Of a stretch of 64,000 nt of DNA, positions 1 through 9,145 are shown piece after piece. This DNA comes from Marinitoga lauensis. Its GTDB lineage: Bacteria > Thermotogota > Thermotogae > Petrotogales > Petrotogaceae. Below the pieces are notes generated by a model, which worked only from the letters and a program-made list of their open reading frames with translations, did not search any database and was not told the DNA's origin. The translations under genes and the position numbers were made by a program. How positions within the stretch are numbered: the first letter of the stretch is position 1; the number at the start of each line of letters is the position of its first letter. The stretch spans positions 248,001-312,000 of the forward strand of contig NZ_QHLX01000003.1 of assembly GCF_004135675.1 (NCBI RefSeq), written 5' to 3'.

Positions 1-1063
1 GTTTTTCTGAGAATTCATTCTTTCTCTTTATAGCTCTATTAATTCTTTCAGCACGTTTTTTACCTATTCCAGGAACATTTATTAATTCTTCCATATTTGC
101 TTTCATTAAGGTATCTAAATTTTTGAATGTTTCAACAACATTTCTTACAATAATCGATGGTATTCTTGTAGAATATAATAACCTGAATCCTCTGGGTGAA
201 ACAAAAAATTCTTCAAGATCGTTTTCTGTTTCAATATCATATCCTAATTTTTGGGCAATTATTTTCATATTTAAAAAATCCTCTGTTTTTAATCCACTGA
301 ATAGATTTAGTGAGTCTTGAGGATATTGATAATCCAATAAATTTTTTGAATAGTCCATAATTAAGGCTCCAAGATATCTTGGGGTAATTCTATAAATTTC
401 ATTTATTTCAAGTCTTGAGCTTTCAGCAGCTTCGCCTAATTCAAGTAAATATTTTTCAGCTTTTTCAGCAACTTTTAAGGTCATAAAACCTTTTGATATA
501 GCTTCAACCACGTTTGACAATATAACTCTATTTTCCATTTCAGCTATATTAATTTCTGATAGTAATTCAAAGAAACTTTGTTTATAACGTTGAGCTACAG
601 CAATTTCCTGATTTAATCTTGGCAATATTATAATTTCTGGATATAAAACTCTGCTGTTATTTCCTTGATATATTGAAACCTGGTTTCTTCTTTTTGATAC
701 AGCAATAAGTATTTCGTTGGTTTGTTTAGCCATTCTTTCTGCAGTTCTATGGCGCATTCCTGTTTGAAAACTCGGAATATCACTTGATGGATTTAGTTGG
801 GCATTAGCATATAAAATTTTAGTAGCATCTTTATTTAAAACAATAGCACCGTCCATTTTAGCTAATTCATATAGTCTTTCAGGTTCAAAATCTGTATCTA
901 TAATAAAACCAAGTTGAATTAATCCCCTTTCTAAATGTTCTTCAGCATTATCTGTTAAGAATATTAATGCGCCAAGATTTGCAGAAATTATTAAATCTAT
1001 ACCAGTTCTCAATTTTTTACCTGGTGCTAAAGAGCTAAGTATTTCAGAGAATGTATTTTTCAT
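1..1063 (-). CDS. disA: DNA integrity scanning diadenylate cyclase DisA (C-terminus cut by window edge)
   Basis: DisA makes cyclic di-AMP from two ATP and scans DNA for branched structures, linking genome integrity to signalling. The start ATG is at 1063. The N-terminal diadenylate cyclase (DAC) domain shows the DGA motif at about residues 71-73 and the RHR motif at about 104-106 (GMRHRTAERMA). A helical linker follows, then a helix-hairpin-helix DNA-binding segment (NVPGIGKKRAERI) near residue 335. About 354 residues are visible, close to full length for the family, and the reading frame is intact. It lies 14 bp downstream of radA in the clpC-radA-disA operon, an arrangement familiar from Firmicutes. 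The identification is very secure; only the extreme C-terminus is missing. Confidence 0.96.
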   Translation of the reverse strand, partial: MKNTFSEILSSLAPGKKLRTGIDLIISANLGALIFLTDNAEEHLERGLIQLGFIIDTDFEPERLYELAKMDGAIVLNKDATKILYANAQLNPSSDIPSFQTGMRHRTAERMAKQTNEILIAVSKRRNQVSIYQGNNSRVLYPEIIILPRLNQEIAVAQRYKQSFFELLSEINIAEMENRVILSNVVEAISKGFMTLKVAEKAEKYLLELGEAAESSRLEINEIYRITPRYLGALIMDYSKNLLDYQYPQDSLNLFSGLKTEDFLNMKIIAQKLGYDIETENDLEEFFVSPRGFRLLYSTRIPSIIVRNVVETFKNLDTLMKANMEELINVPGIGKKRAERINRAIKRKNEFSEK

Positions 1064-1077
1064 AGAATCACCTCTTT

Positions 1078-2415
1078 TTATGAAAAGAATTTTTTAACTA
1101 AGCTACTTAAACTGCTGATTTTTAAGGTGTTTGTTGTTTTATTTTTTGAAATAGGAATAACTATGTTTTCTACTCCTAATTTTCTGGCAAAATCAATCCT
1201 TTTTTCCAGATCTCTTATATTTCTAATGTTTCCATCTAAGCCAATTTCTCCTAAAACGACTATAGATTCGTTTGTTGTTATATCAAATAATGATGAAAGC
1301 AATGCATATGCGATAGCAAGATCACTTGAAGTATCCGAAATTTTGAAACCACCAGAGGTGCTTAAAAAAATATCTTTCGATTCAATAGGTAACCTTAATT
1401 TTTTACTTAAAACAGCAATTATCATAAGCAATCGGTCAAGTGGAGCACCTGATGTAACTCTTCTTGGGTTACCATACACAGGTTTACTTACTAAAGCCTG
1501 TATTTCTATGGGGATTAATTTGCTTCCTTCTTTAACTATAGTTAAAACATTTCCTGATGCATTTTTATAATCTTTTAAAAAATAACTGGTATATTCAGAA
1601 ATAGGTTTTAATCCTTTTTGAGTCATTTCAAACATCAAAATTTCATCTGTTGGGCCATATCTATTTTTCAAAATTCTCAGCATGCGTAATCCTGATGCTT
1701 TTTCTAATTCGAATTGTAATACTGCATCCACCATGTGTTCTAAAATTTAGGTCCAGCTATAATTCCGCCTTTGGTTACATGACCAACTATTATCAATGTA
1801 ATGCCTCTTTTTTGCAATATTCAGAAAGGTATCTTGTAACTTCTTTTACTTGCAACACACTTCCGGCATATGAAGAAAAATTATCCGATTTAATGGTTTG
1901 TATGGAGTCAATAATTAAAAAATTAGGTTTGTTTTCAAGCTTTTCCAGTAAAGCAACTATTTTTTCCAGAGAATTTTCAAAAACTAATCCGATTTTATTT
2001 TGGTTTGATTTAACGTTAAGTCTTTTAAATCTTTGGAATACCTGTTCTGCAGATTCTTCACCGGAAACATATATAACAAAATTTTGCTGACTTATATTTG
2101 ATGATATTTGAGTTAAAAAAGTACTTTTTCCAATTCCAGGTTCTCCAGCCAATAAATATATGGCACCTTCAACGAATCCACCGTATAAAATTTCATTAAG
2201 TTCTTTAAACCCGGTATCAATTTTTTCTGGTTCTTTTATATTATCGGTTAAAAATAAAATTTCTGATGGTGTTGATTTCACTTTATCATCAAAAATATCC
2301 GCGGTGAATTCCACCGCGGTATTCCATTCATTACATGAAGGGCATTTTGCAAACCATTTGGTGCTTTCATACCCACATTCAGAACATACAAAATAATTTT
2401 GTTTCTTTTTGGCAT
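1078..2415 (-). CDS. radA: DNA repair protein RadA (frameshifted in this sequence)
   Basis: RadA is a RecA-like ATPase that helps process recombination intermediates and branch migration. The N-terminus has the C4 zinc finger (CSECGYE...CPSCNEW). The RecA core has Walker A GEPGIGKST, and the KNRYGPTDE motif is at the start of the C-terminal part, followed by the Lon-like domain. The frame is broken near 2406, near 1806 and near 1746. Each break is repaired by one extra A in an A-run: TGC-AAA-AAA-AGA restores CKKRG, and CCT-AAA-ATT restores GPKILEHM. The likely start is ATG 2415, overlapping the reconstructed clpC stop (TAATG). Read literally, the clpC tail and the radA head appear as one protein, which is an artefact of these breaks. 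The family assignment is firm; the exact start is inferred. Confidence 0.92.
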
Positions 2416-4904
2416 TATAACACCTTCTGTTTAGAAGAAGTTCTTCTGCCTTTTTAAAATGTATTTTATCGTTTTTAACGTCTATAATTATTTTATCTCC
2501 TTCTTTAAATCTGCCTTTTAAAATTTCTTCAGATAATGGATCTTCTAAATATCTTTGAATAGATCTTTTTAATGGTCTGGCACCAAAAATTGGATCAAAT
2601 CCTTTTTCAATAAGGAAATCAACGGCATCTTCTTTGAATTTTAAATGCAAATCTTTTTCTTTTAGCCGCTTTTCCAAATCTTTTAGCTGTATTTTTATTA
2701 TTTCTTTCATATCCTTCTTAGTGAGTGGATGAAATACAACTGTTTCATCTAATCTGTTTAAAAATTCTGGTTTAAAAGCCTTTCTGACCTCTTCCATAAC
2801 GGATAGTTTTATTTCATTATATTTTTTTTCTTCAGATTCATCGTCAACAAATCCATGGAACGTTTAGTTTTATTTATTGTTTCACTTCCTAAATTACTTG
2901 TCATAATAATAATAGCATTTCTAAAATCGACAATTCTACCCTGGGAATCTGTTAAACGTCCATCATCCATAATCTGTAATAATATATTATAAACATCTGG
3001 ATGAGCCTTTTCTATTTCATCAAGTAATATAACAGAATACGGTCTTCTTCTAACTGCTTCGGTTAATTGACCTCCTTCTTCATAGCCAACATAGCCTGGA
3101 GGGGCACCTACTAATCTTGAAACATTAAATTTTTCCATGTATTCAGACATATCAATTCTAACCAATGCTTTTTCATCACCAAATAAATACTCTGCAATGG
3201 TTTTAGCCAATTCTGTTTTTCCGACACCAGTAGGTCCAAGGAATAGGAAAACACCTGTAGGTCTTCGTGGATCTTTTATTCCACTTCTGGCGCGTCTTAT
3301 TGCTCGAGATACAGCTTTTATAGCATCATCCTGTCCAATAACTCTTTCATGTAATACAGCTTCAAGATTTAATAATCGTTCCATTTCAGACATCTCTAAT
3401 TTTTTCAATGGTACTCCTGTCCAATCTGAAACAACTTCTGAAATATGTTCTTCAGTAATCTCTATAATTTCTTTTTCAGCTTTTTTTCGCCAATCACTAT
3501 ATTTTTTTGCATATTTTTTCTTTAAATCACTTATTTGCGATTTTATTTCATCTACTTCTTCATATTTGTTATTTTGAACAAGATAATCTTTTTTGTTTTC
3601 AAGTTCAGTTATTTTATTGAGAATTTTCTTTAAATTATTTGGCAAAGTAAGAGCACTTAAGCGAACTCTTGCACCAGCTTCATCGATTAAATCAACAGCT
3701 TTATCAGGAAGGAACCTATCAGTTATGTATCGTAAAGATAGATTAACTGCCGCATCCAGAGCAGCATATGTATATTTAACTTTATGATGTTCCTCGTATT
3801 TTGATTTAATACCTTTTAATATTTCCAATGCTTCTTCGTATGTTGGTTCATTTACATAAATTTTCTGGAATCTTCTTTCCAGTGCAGGATCTTTTTCTAT
3901 AAATTTTCTATATTCTGAAGGAGTTGTTGCTCCAATTACAGTGATATTTCCACTTGCCAATGCTGGTTTAAGGACATTTGCAGCATCCATTGAAGAACCT
4001 TCTGCTGCACCTGCTTCGACTATCATATGCAATTCATCGATAAATAATATAATATCTTTGTTTTTTCCAGAATTTGCATTAATTTCTTCATTCTTTTTTC
4101 AAACTCACCACGATATTTTGTTCCAGCAACTAAAGAAGTCAAATCCAGAGAAAAAATACATTTATTTTTAATACTTCAGGTACATCACCATTAACAATTT
4201 TTTCGGCCAATCCTTCGACAATAGCACTTTTTCCAACCCTGCTTCTCCTATAAGTACAGGATTGTTCTTTTTTCTTCTGGCAAGTATTTCCATTAATCTT
4301 CTTATTTCAACTTCTCTACCGATAACAGGATCTAACTCTTTTTTGCAGCTTTATCGGTTAAATCTGTTCCGTATCCTCAAGTTGTTTTATAGCATTTTGT
4401 CTTTGTCTTATCCTCTCTTCATCTTCTTCTGCAAATGAAGATTGTTCTCCTTTTATACTTTCACTTTTATTTAGCATTAAATCGGCCAGTTTTTTCTCAT
4501 TTCAACAAGATTTATCCCAATCTTCTTAAAACATGTGCTGCAATTCCTTCGCCTTCTCTGCATATTCCAAGAAGTAAATGTTCTGCATCAATTTGTGAAG
4601 TTCCAAGTATTTCGGATTCATCATAAGCTAATTCAATTATTCTTTTTGCTCTTGGCGTAGGTTGTGGTGAAGAGCCAACGATATTATGTGATGCATTAAC
4701 TCCTACAATATTAGTTATTTCAGACTTTATTTTTCCGTATGTTAGATTGTAATATGAAAATATTTGAGATAAATATTTTCCATTTACTTTTAAAAGCCCT
4801 AATAACAGATGTTCGGTCCCTACATAGGGATGGCCCATAAAACGTGCTTCATTTTGAGCTTCAATAAAAACTTTTGCTGCTCTATCTGTAAAGTTGTCAA
4901 ACAT
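2415..4904 (-). CDS. clpC: ATP-dependent Clp protease ATPase subunit ClpC (several frameshifts)
   Basis: ClpC is the Hsp100 unfoldase that feeds substrates to ClpP. The start is ATG 4904 ([13 protein letters not shown]) behind a strong GGAGGTGAT at 4911-4917. In order, the pieces are: two Clp_N repeats ([19 protein letters not shown]); AAA1 with a reconstructed Walker [14 protein letters not shown] near 4215-4240; the coiled middle domain near 3550-3620; AAA2 with [12 protein letters not shown]; and the D2-small domain ([13 protein letters not shown]). The frame breaks around 4505, 4495, 4345, 4225, 4160 and 2860. Each break is cured by one extra base in an A- or G-run. The C-terminus is most likely restored by one extra A near 2450, giving a short Ser/Lys-rich tail whose TAA overlaps the radA ATG. 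First gene of the clpC-radA-disA operon, divergent from the transporter at 5080. Confidence 0.92.
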
Positions 4905-5079
4905 ATTATCACCTCCATGAATACCTATCAATATTTTAACACATTTTCACTAAATTATGAAGAATGTTGGTTTAAAATTAAAAGAAAAACGTTTTTAAAA
5001 ATTAAAATACTTTTCAAGATAACTTTAAAGAAAAAGAGTTTAATTAGTATGTTAAAACTATCTAATTGGAGGCGGTCTT

Positions 5080-6345
5080 ATGTCAGAGTTGTTGGTTTTG
5101 GGAATAGCTATAGTGGCGTATTATTTTATTATTTTTGCGAGAAGGATTAAAAAGTCTATTATTACTTTCTTTTTTGGTGTTTTACTTTTTATTCTTAAAC
5201 CTGTAGATGGTTTGGAATTTGAAAATCTTGGTAGAATAGTTAGCTTTGAGACGCTTGGTATTTTGCTGGGAATGATGATCATTGTTGAAATTCTTAAAGA
5301 AAGTGGATTTTTTACATTTACAGCTGTTAATGCTATTAAATTAAGTCGTTATAAATTCTGGATAGTTTTAACTTTACTCATGCTTATTGTAACGTTATTT
5401 TCAGCATTTTTGGATAATTTAATCACAATAATGTTAATGGCTCCTATTATATTTTTAGTTGCAGATACGCTTGAAGTAGATCCGGCACCTCTTCTATTAC
5501 TAACAATATATATTGATAATATTGGTGGTATGAGTACCCTTATAGGTAGTCCTTTAAATATTGTTTTAGGTTCCATTGGTCATCTGGATTTCGCTAAATT
5601 TTTAACTGTAATGTTACCAATTACTGCATTGTCTTTTATAGCGGTTCTTTTAATGTTTAAAATAAATAATAAAGTTGATACTAAAGTTTTTAATGAAAGG
5701 TTAAGAAAATTATCAGATATGGATCCGGAAAAAGCTATTGAAAATAAATCATTGATGTATAAAGGGGTATCTGTGTTTGCAATAGTTTTAACTGGTTTTA
5801 TGTTTCATTCTGTTATAAAAATAGACCTGGCATTAATAGCAATTGCTGGTGCGTTAGTATTAATGTTGTTGACTCAAAAAGATTTTGAAAGTATGTCTAA
5901 AGACCTTGATTGGGATACTATGTTTTTTTATGGTGGTTTATTTACAATAGCTTTTTCTTTAGAGGAAATTGGGGTAACAGAAGCAATAGCTCATTTGTTT
6001 AATCCATTGTTGCATACACCATTTTTATTAATGATTGTGATTATGTGGGTATCTGCATTTATTATTCCATTCTTAAGTGCAGTTCCCGGGACATTAATTT
6101 TAGCTCCAGTTATTAAACTTTTAGTGTTACATGGAGCACCATTTGAATTATGGTATGCTTATGCAATAGGAGCAAATTTGGGAACAAATTTAACACCACT
6201 TGGGGCAGTTCAAAATATTGTAGGAGTATCTTTACTTGAAAAAAATTATAATCAAACAATAACCTTTGGAGAATATATGAAAAAATCATTTTTGCCTGTA
6301 TTAGTGCCAATGGCATTGGGAACAGTATATCTCTTTTTTGTTTAA
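5080..6345 (+). CDS. ArsB/NhaD-family membrane transporter
   Basis: This is a 421-residue polytopic membrane protein of the ion-transporter superfamily that includes ArsB arsenite pumps, NhaD Na+/H+ antiporters and the P protein. About 11-12 hydrophobic segments are visible. Diagnostic motifs are the first-half DNLITIMLMAPI with a following polar PLNIVLGS, and the second-half DWDTMFFYGGLF and GANLGTNLTPLGA. The start ATG follows GGAGGCGG at 5069-5076. The substrate cannot be told from sequence: no arsenic-resistance genes lie nearby, so Na+/H+ exchange or organic-anion transport is as likely as arsenite. It is divergent from clpC, and the macrodomain gene begins 14 bp downstream. Confidence 0.85.
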   Translation: MSELLVLGIAIVAYYFIIFARRIKKSIITFFFGVLLFILKPVDGLEFENLGRIVSFETLGILLGMMIIVEILKESGFFTFTAVNAIKLSRYKFWIVLTLLMLIVTLFSAFLDNLITIMLMAPIIFLVADTLEVDPAPLLLLTIYIDNIGGMSTLIGSPLNIVLGSIGHLDFAKFLTVMLPITALSFIAVLLMFKINNKVDTKVFNERLRKLSDMDPEKAIENKSLMYKGVSVFAIVLTGFMFHSVIKIDLALIAIAGALVLMLLTQKDFESMSKDLDWDTMFFYGGLFTIAFSLEEIGVTEAIAHLFNPLLHTPFLLMIVIMWVSAFIIPFLSAVPGTLILAPVIKLLVLHGAPFELWYAYAIGANLGTNLTPLGAVQNIVGVSLLEKNYNQTITFGEYMKKSFLPVLVPMALGTVYLFFV

Positions 6346-6359
6346 TCTGAGGTGAGAAT

Positions 6360-6904
6360 ATGAATAAAGTTATCTTTGAAAAAGAGATAAATAGTGTTGT
6401 TTTAAAAATTGTGGTTGGAGATTTAACAAAAGAAGATTCAGATGCTATTGTAAATGCTGCAAATTCATATCTTGCACACGGTGGGGGCGTTGCAGCAGCT
6501 ATTGTTAGAGCTGGTGGAAGAATTATTCAGGAAGAGAGTAATGAATATATAAAAAAAAATGGTATAATAAAGACAGGGAAGTTGGGATTACTTCAGGAGG
6601 CAATCTTAAAGCAAGATATGTTATACATGCTGTAGGACCCGTATGGAATGGCGGGAATTCAAATGAGGATAAATATTTATATAATGCAGTATATAATTCT
6701 CTTAAAAAAGCAGAAGAAATGGGATTAAAAGTAATCTCCTTACCTGCTATTAGTTCCGGGATCTTTGGGTATCCGTTTGATAAAGCATGTGATGTTTATT
6801 CTAAAGCTATTAATGACTTTTCCAAAAACGCAAAATCTTTAAAAGAAATCAGGTTTTGTTTTTTGGAAAAAAGAAGAGCTTTAGAATTTTCAAGGAAATT
6901 TTAG
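6360..6904 (+). CDS. Macrodomain (ADP-ribose-binding) protein, frameshifted
   Basis: Stand-alone macrodomain, about 180 residues. Proteins of this family bind ADP-ribose and often hydrolyse O-acetyl-ADP-ribose or mono-ADP-ribosyl groups. The N-terminal half carries [18 protein letters not shown] followed by the glycine loop HGGGVAAAI. The second half carries [16 protein letters not shown], the conserved SSGIFG loop. One missing G in the G-run at 6584-6586 breaks the frame; restoring it gives [23 protein letters not shown], the usual family sequence. The start ATG 6360 follows GAGGTGAG. It sits between the transporter and a small membrane protein; its target is unknown. Confidence 0.88.
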
Positions 6905-6913
6905 GAGGATAAA

Positions 6914-7510
6914 ATGGCAACATTAAAAATACATAATGAAGATAAAAAAAGAAAAAGTAAAAAACATTATTTATCTGAAAAAGTTAATCCTGTAAAAATA
7001 TATAATAAATCAGAATATAAAAACCAGCAGGAAATAGTTGAACAATTTTCTTCTGGTAATGCTGGGATAGGCTGGTTGAAGATTATATTTTCCAGCTTTA
7101 ATTTTCTGATTTCATTAATATTAACTTTGATGGTAGGAATGATATATTTTCAAAAACCGTTAATTCAAAGTATGCTTGGAAGTCAATTTACTTTAGATGT
7201 AGTTAACATTATATTGCTCGGTATATTGTACTTAAGTTATAGCGTTTTTGAACAATTTAATGCTATATATTATTTGAAAGGTAATATAAAAGCCACCAGG
7301 ATTACAGCGTTTGTAAAACTTTTAATATCTATGATTATGATTTTTGCTATATTATATCTAATTTTTAAACATGGTATTCAGTGGTTTGGAGCATCTTTGT
7401 TTGGAAATACCAGTTTGGGGAAAAATCAGATATTTTATATCCCAAGTATAGTTTATTTGACATATTCTGTATTTTTGTCATTACTGTCATATTATGATAT
7501 TTTAAAATAG
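6914..7510 (+). CDS. Small multi-spanning membrane protein of unknown function
   Basis: I do not recognise a family. It has 198 residues. Residues 1-50 are very basic and hydrophilic (EDKKRKSKKHYL), which would place the N-terminus in the cytoplasm. About four membrane segments follow, near residues 58-80, 92-115, 128-152 and 172-195. AGGAGG lies 6 bp before ATG 6914, and the gene starts 9 bp after the macrodomain stop, so the two are probably co-transcribed. A rho-independent terminator overlaps its stop codon, closing the transporter-macrodomain-membrane protein unit. No frameshift is apparent. Expression is well supported; function is not. Confidence 0.75.
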   Translation: MATLKIHNEDKKRKSKKHYLSEKVNPVKIYNKSEYKNQQEIVEQFSSGNAGIGWLKIIFSSFNFLISLILTLMVGMIYFQKPLIQSMLGSQFTLDVVNIILLGILYLSYSVFEQFNAIYYLKGNIKATRITAFVKLLISMIMIFAILYLIFKHGIQWFGASLFGNTSLGKNQIFYIPSIVYLTYSVFLSLLSYYDILK

Positions 7511-7532
7511 GAGCAAAGCTCCTTTTATTTTT
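7510..7532 (+). terminator. Rho-independent terminator
   Basis: The stem GGAGC-AAA-GCTCC is followed by TTTTATTTTT, starting on the last base of the upstream stop codon. It separates the transporter unit from the oxidoreductase gene at 7611. Confidence 0.8.
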
Positions 7533-7610
7533 AATAATAAGTTTAATAATGATATAGTTTGTTTAATATAAGATATCGAAAGTTAAGATGAAGTTGTTGG
7601 AGGTGGAAAA

Positions 7611-9016
7611 ATGGAAAAAATGGAATACGATGTAGTTATTCTTGGTGGAGTTGCAGCTGGAACGAGTGCGGCAGCAAGTGCTAAAAGAATAAATAAAAAT
7701 CTAAAAATAGCAATATTTCAAAAGGAACCATATATATCTTATGGAGGGTGTGGATTACCATATGTAATAAGTGGTGATGTAGCTTCTCCGGAAGATGTTA
7801 TAGCCTTAACACCAGAAAAATTTAAAGAAAAAAAGGAGCAGACGTTTTCGTTAAACATGAAGCATATGAAATAGACTTTTCAAATAAGATTGTTTATATT
7901 AAATCTGAAGAAGGTGAAAAAGAGGTTTCTTATAATAAATTAGTAATTTCAACGGGTGCTTCACCAATTATTCCAAAATTTAAAGCATGGGGTGAAAAAG
8001 GAATTTTTAAATTGAGGAATCCTGATGATGCAAAGGATATTCTCAATTTTATAAATGAGAAAAATCCTAAAAAAGCAATTATTATCGGAGGAGGATTTAT
8101 TGGTATAGAAACCGCTGAAGCTTTAAAAAAACATGGAATAGAAATTACTATTATTGAAGGCATGGACCATATACTTGGAAATATAGAACCAGAAATACAT
8201 GAAGAATTTATTAATGGACTGAAAGAAAAAGGTGTAAATGTTATATTTAATACCTTTGCTAAAGATATTATAAAAGAAGAGGAAGTTTTTAAAGTAATTA
8301 CAGAAAATAATGAATATACTGGAGATATGGTAATTGTATCTATTGGAGTAAAACCAAATACATTATTTTTAAAGGATAAAGGCTTAGATTTAGCAAAGAA
8401 CGGAGCTATTATAGTTAATGAAAAAATGGAGACGAATATTAATGATGTATATGCAGCTGGAGATTGTGCAACGGTAAATCATTTTATAACAAAGGAAAAT
8501 GTCTATATTCCTCTGGGAACAACTGCAAATAAACAGGGAAGAATAGCTGGAAAAAATTTAGCAGGAGGTAATGATTCTTTTATAGGAGTAGTTGGATCAT
8601 TAATCACAAAATTTGAAGATATTGAATATGCAAAAACAGGATTGACTTTAGAAGAAGCAAAAGGAAAAGGATTTGATGCAGAAGCAGTATTTATTAAATC
8701 TGGGAGTAAAGCGCATTATTATAAAGGTTCCAAAAAAATAAAGATAAAACTTGTTTTTGAGAAAAAAACAGGTAGAATTTTAGGGGCTCAATTTATTGGT
8801 GGAGAGATACATCCAAGATTAAATACAATAACTTCTCTTATATATACTAATGGAAATGTTGATCGATTAAGAAATATGGATCTTGCTTATTCGCCACCGT
8901 TTTCTCCAGTTTGGGATATAGATTTAGTAGCTGCTACTCAGGCAATCAAAAAATATAATGGAGTTCGTTTGAACTCAATCACTTCGCTTTGCGAAGGGGT
9001 TTGGAAAAATTTTTAA
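7611..9016 (+). CDS. CoA-disulfide reductase / NADH oxidase-like flavoprotein (frameshifted)
   Basis: This is an FAD- and NAD(P)H-dependent pyridine nucleotide-disulfide oxidoreductase. Members of this branch reduce CoA disulfide, polysulfide or O2 using one redox-active cysteine. The N-terminal FAD site is DVVILGGVAAGTSAA. The single catalytic Cys is at about residue 47 (SYGGCGLPY). The second dinucleotide fold IIIGGGFIGIETAE is near residue 165, and the FAD-closing motif VYAAGDCA near residue 285, followed by the dimerisation domain. The frame breaks in the A-run at 7828-7834; eight As restore KEKKGADVFVKHEAYEIDF. The last 15 or so codons run through a CTTCGC...GCGAAG palindrome and look like an acquired tail. 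The start ATG follows GGAGGTGG. Whether the physiological substrate is CoA disulfide, polysulfide or oxygen is open. Confidence 0.88.
8982..8996. repeat. Single CTTCGC...GCGAAG palindrome inside the 3' end of a gene
   Basis: The sequence is CTTCGC-TTT-GCGAAG followed by GGGTTTGGA, the same hairpin plus downstream motif seen at 32496, 44386, 59483 and 59641. Here it lies within the last codons of the oxidoreductase. Confidence 0.75.
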
Positions 9017-9044
9017 TAAAAAATATTTTTACTTGTTCGATAAT

Positions 9045-9079
9045 AAAAATGGAGTTCAATGAACTCCATTTTTATTTTG
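9045..9079 (+). terminator. Terminator hairpin before polC
   Basis: A 14-bp perfect inverted repeat (AAAAATGGAGTTCA, then its complement at 9060-9073) is followed by a T-rich tract. It probably ends the oxidoreductase transcript, and its A/T flanks make it usable in both directions. Confidence 0.8.
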
Positions 9080-9145
9080 ATGATACAATAATTTTAAAGA
9101 AAATATGGTATAGTAAACATTAATAATCTTTCAGGAGGTCTTTCG

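Noticed and set aside
1793..2797. Apparent 334-residue fusion of a ClpC C-terminus with a RadA N-terminus
   Set aside because: The join arises from missing As at the clpC-radA border; the ClpC tail and the RadA zinc finger belong to two adjacent genes with an overlapping TAATG.
5080..6345. Naming the transporter ArsB (arsenite pump)
   Set aside because: Motifs fit the whole superfamily and no ars genes are near, so the substrate is left open.
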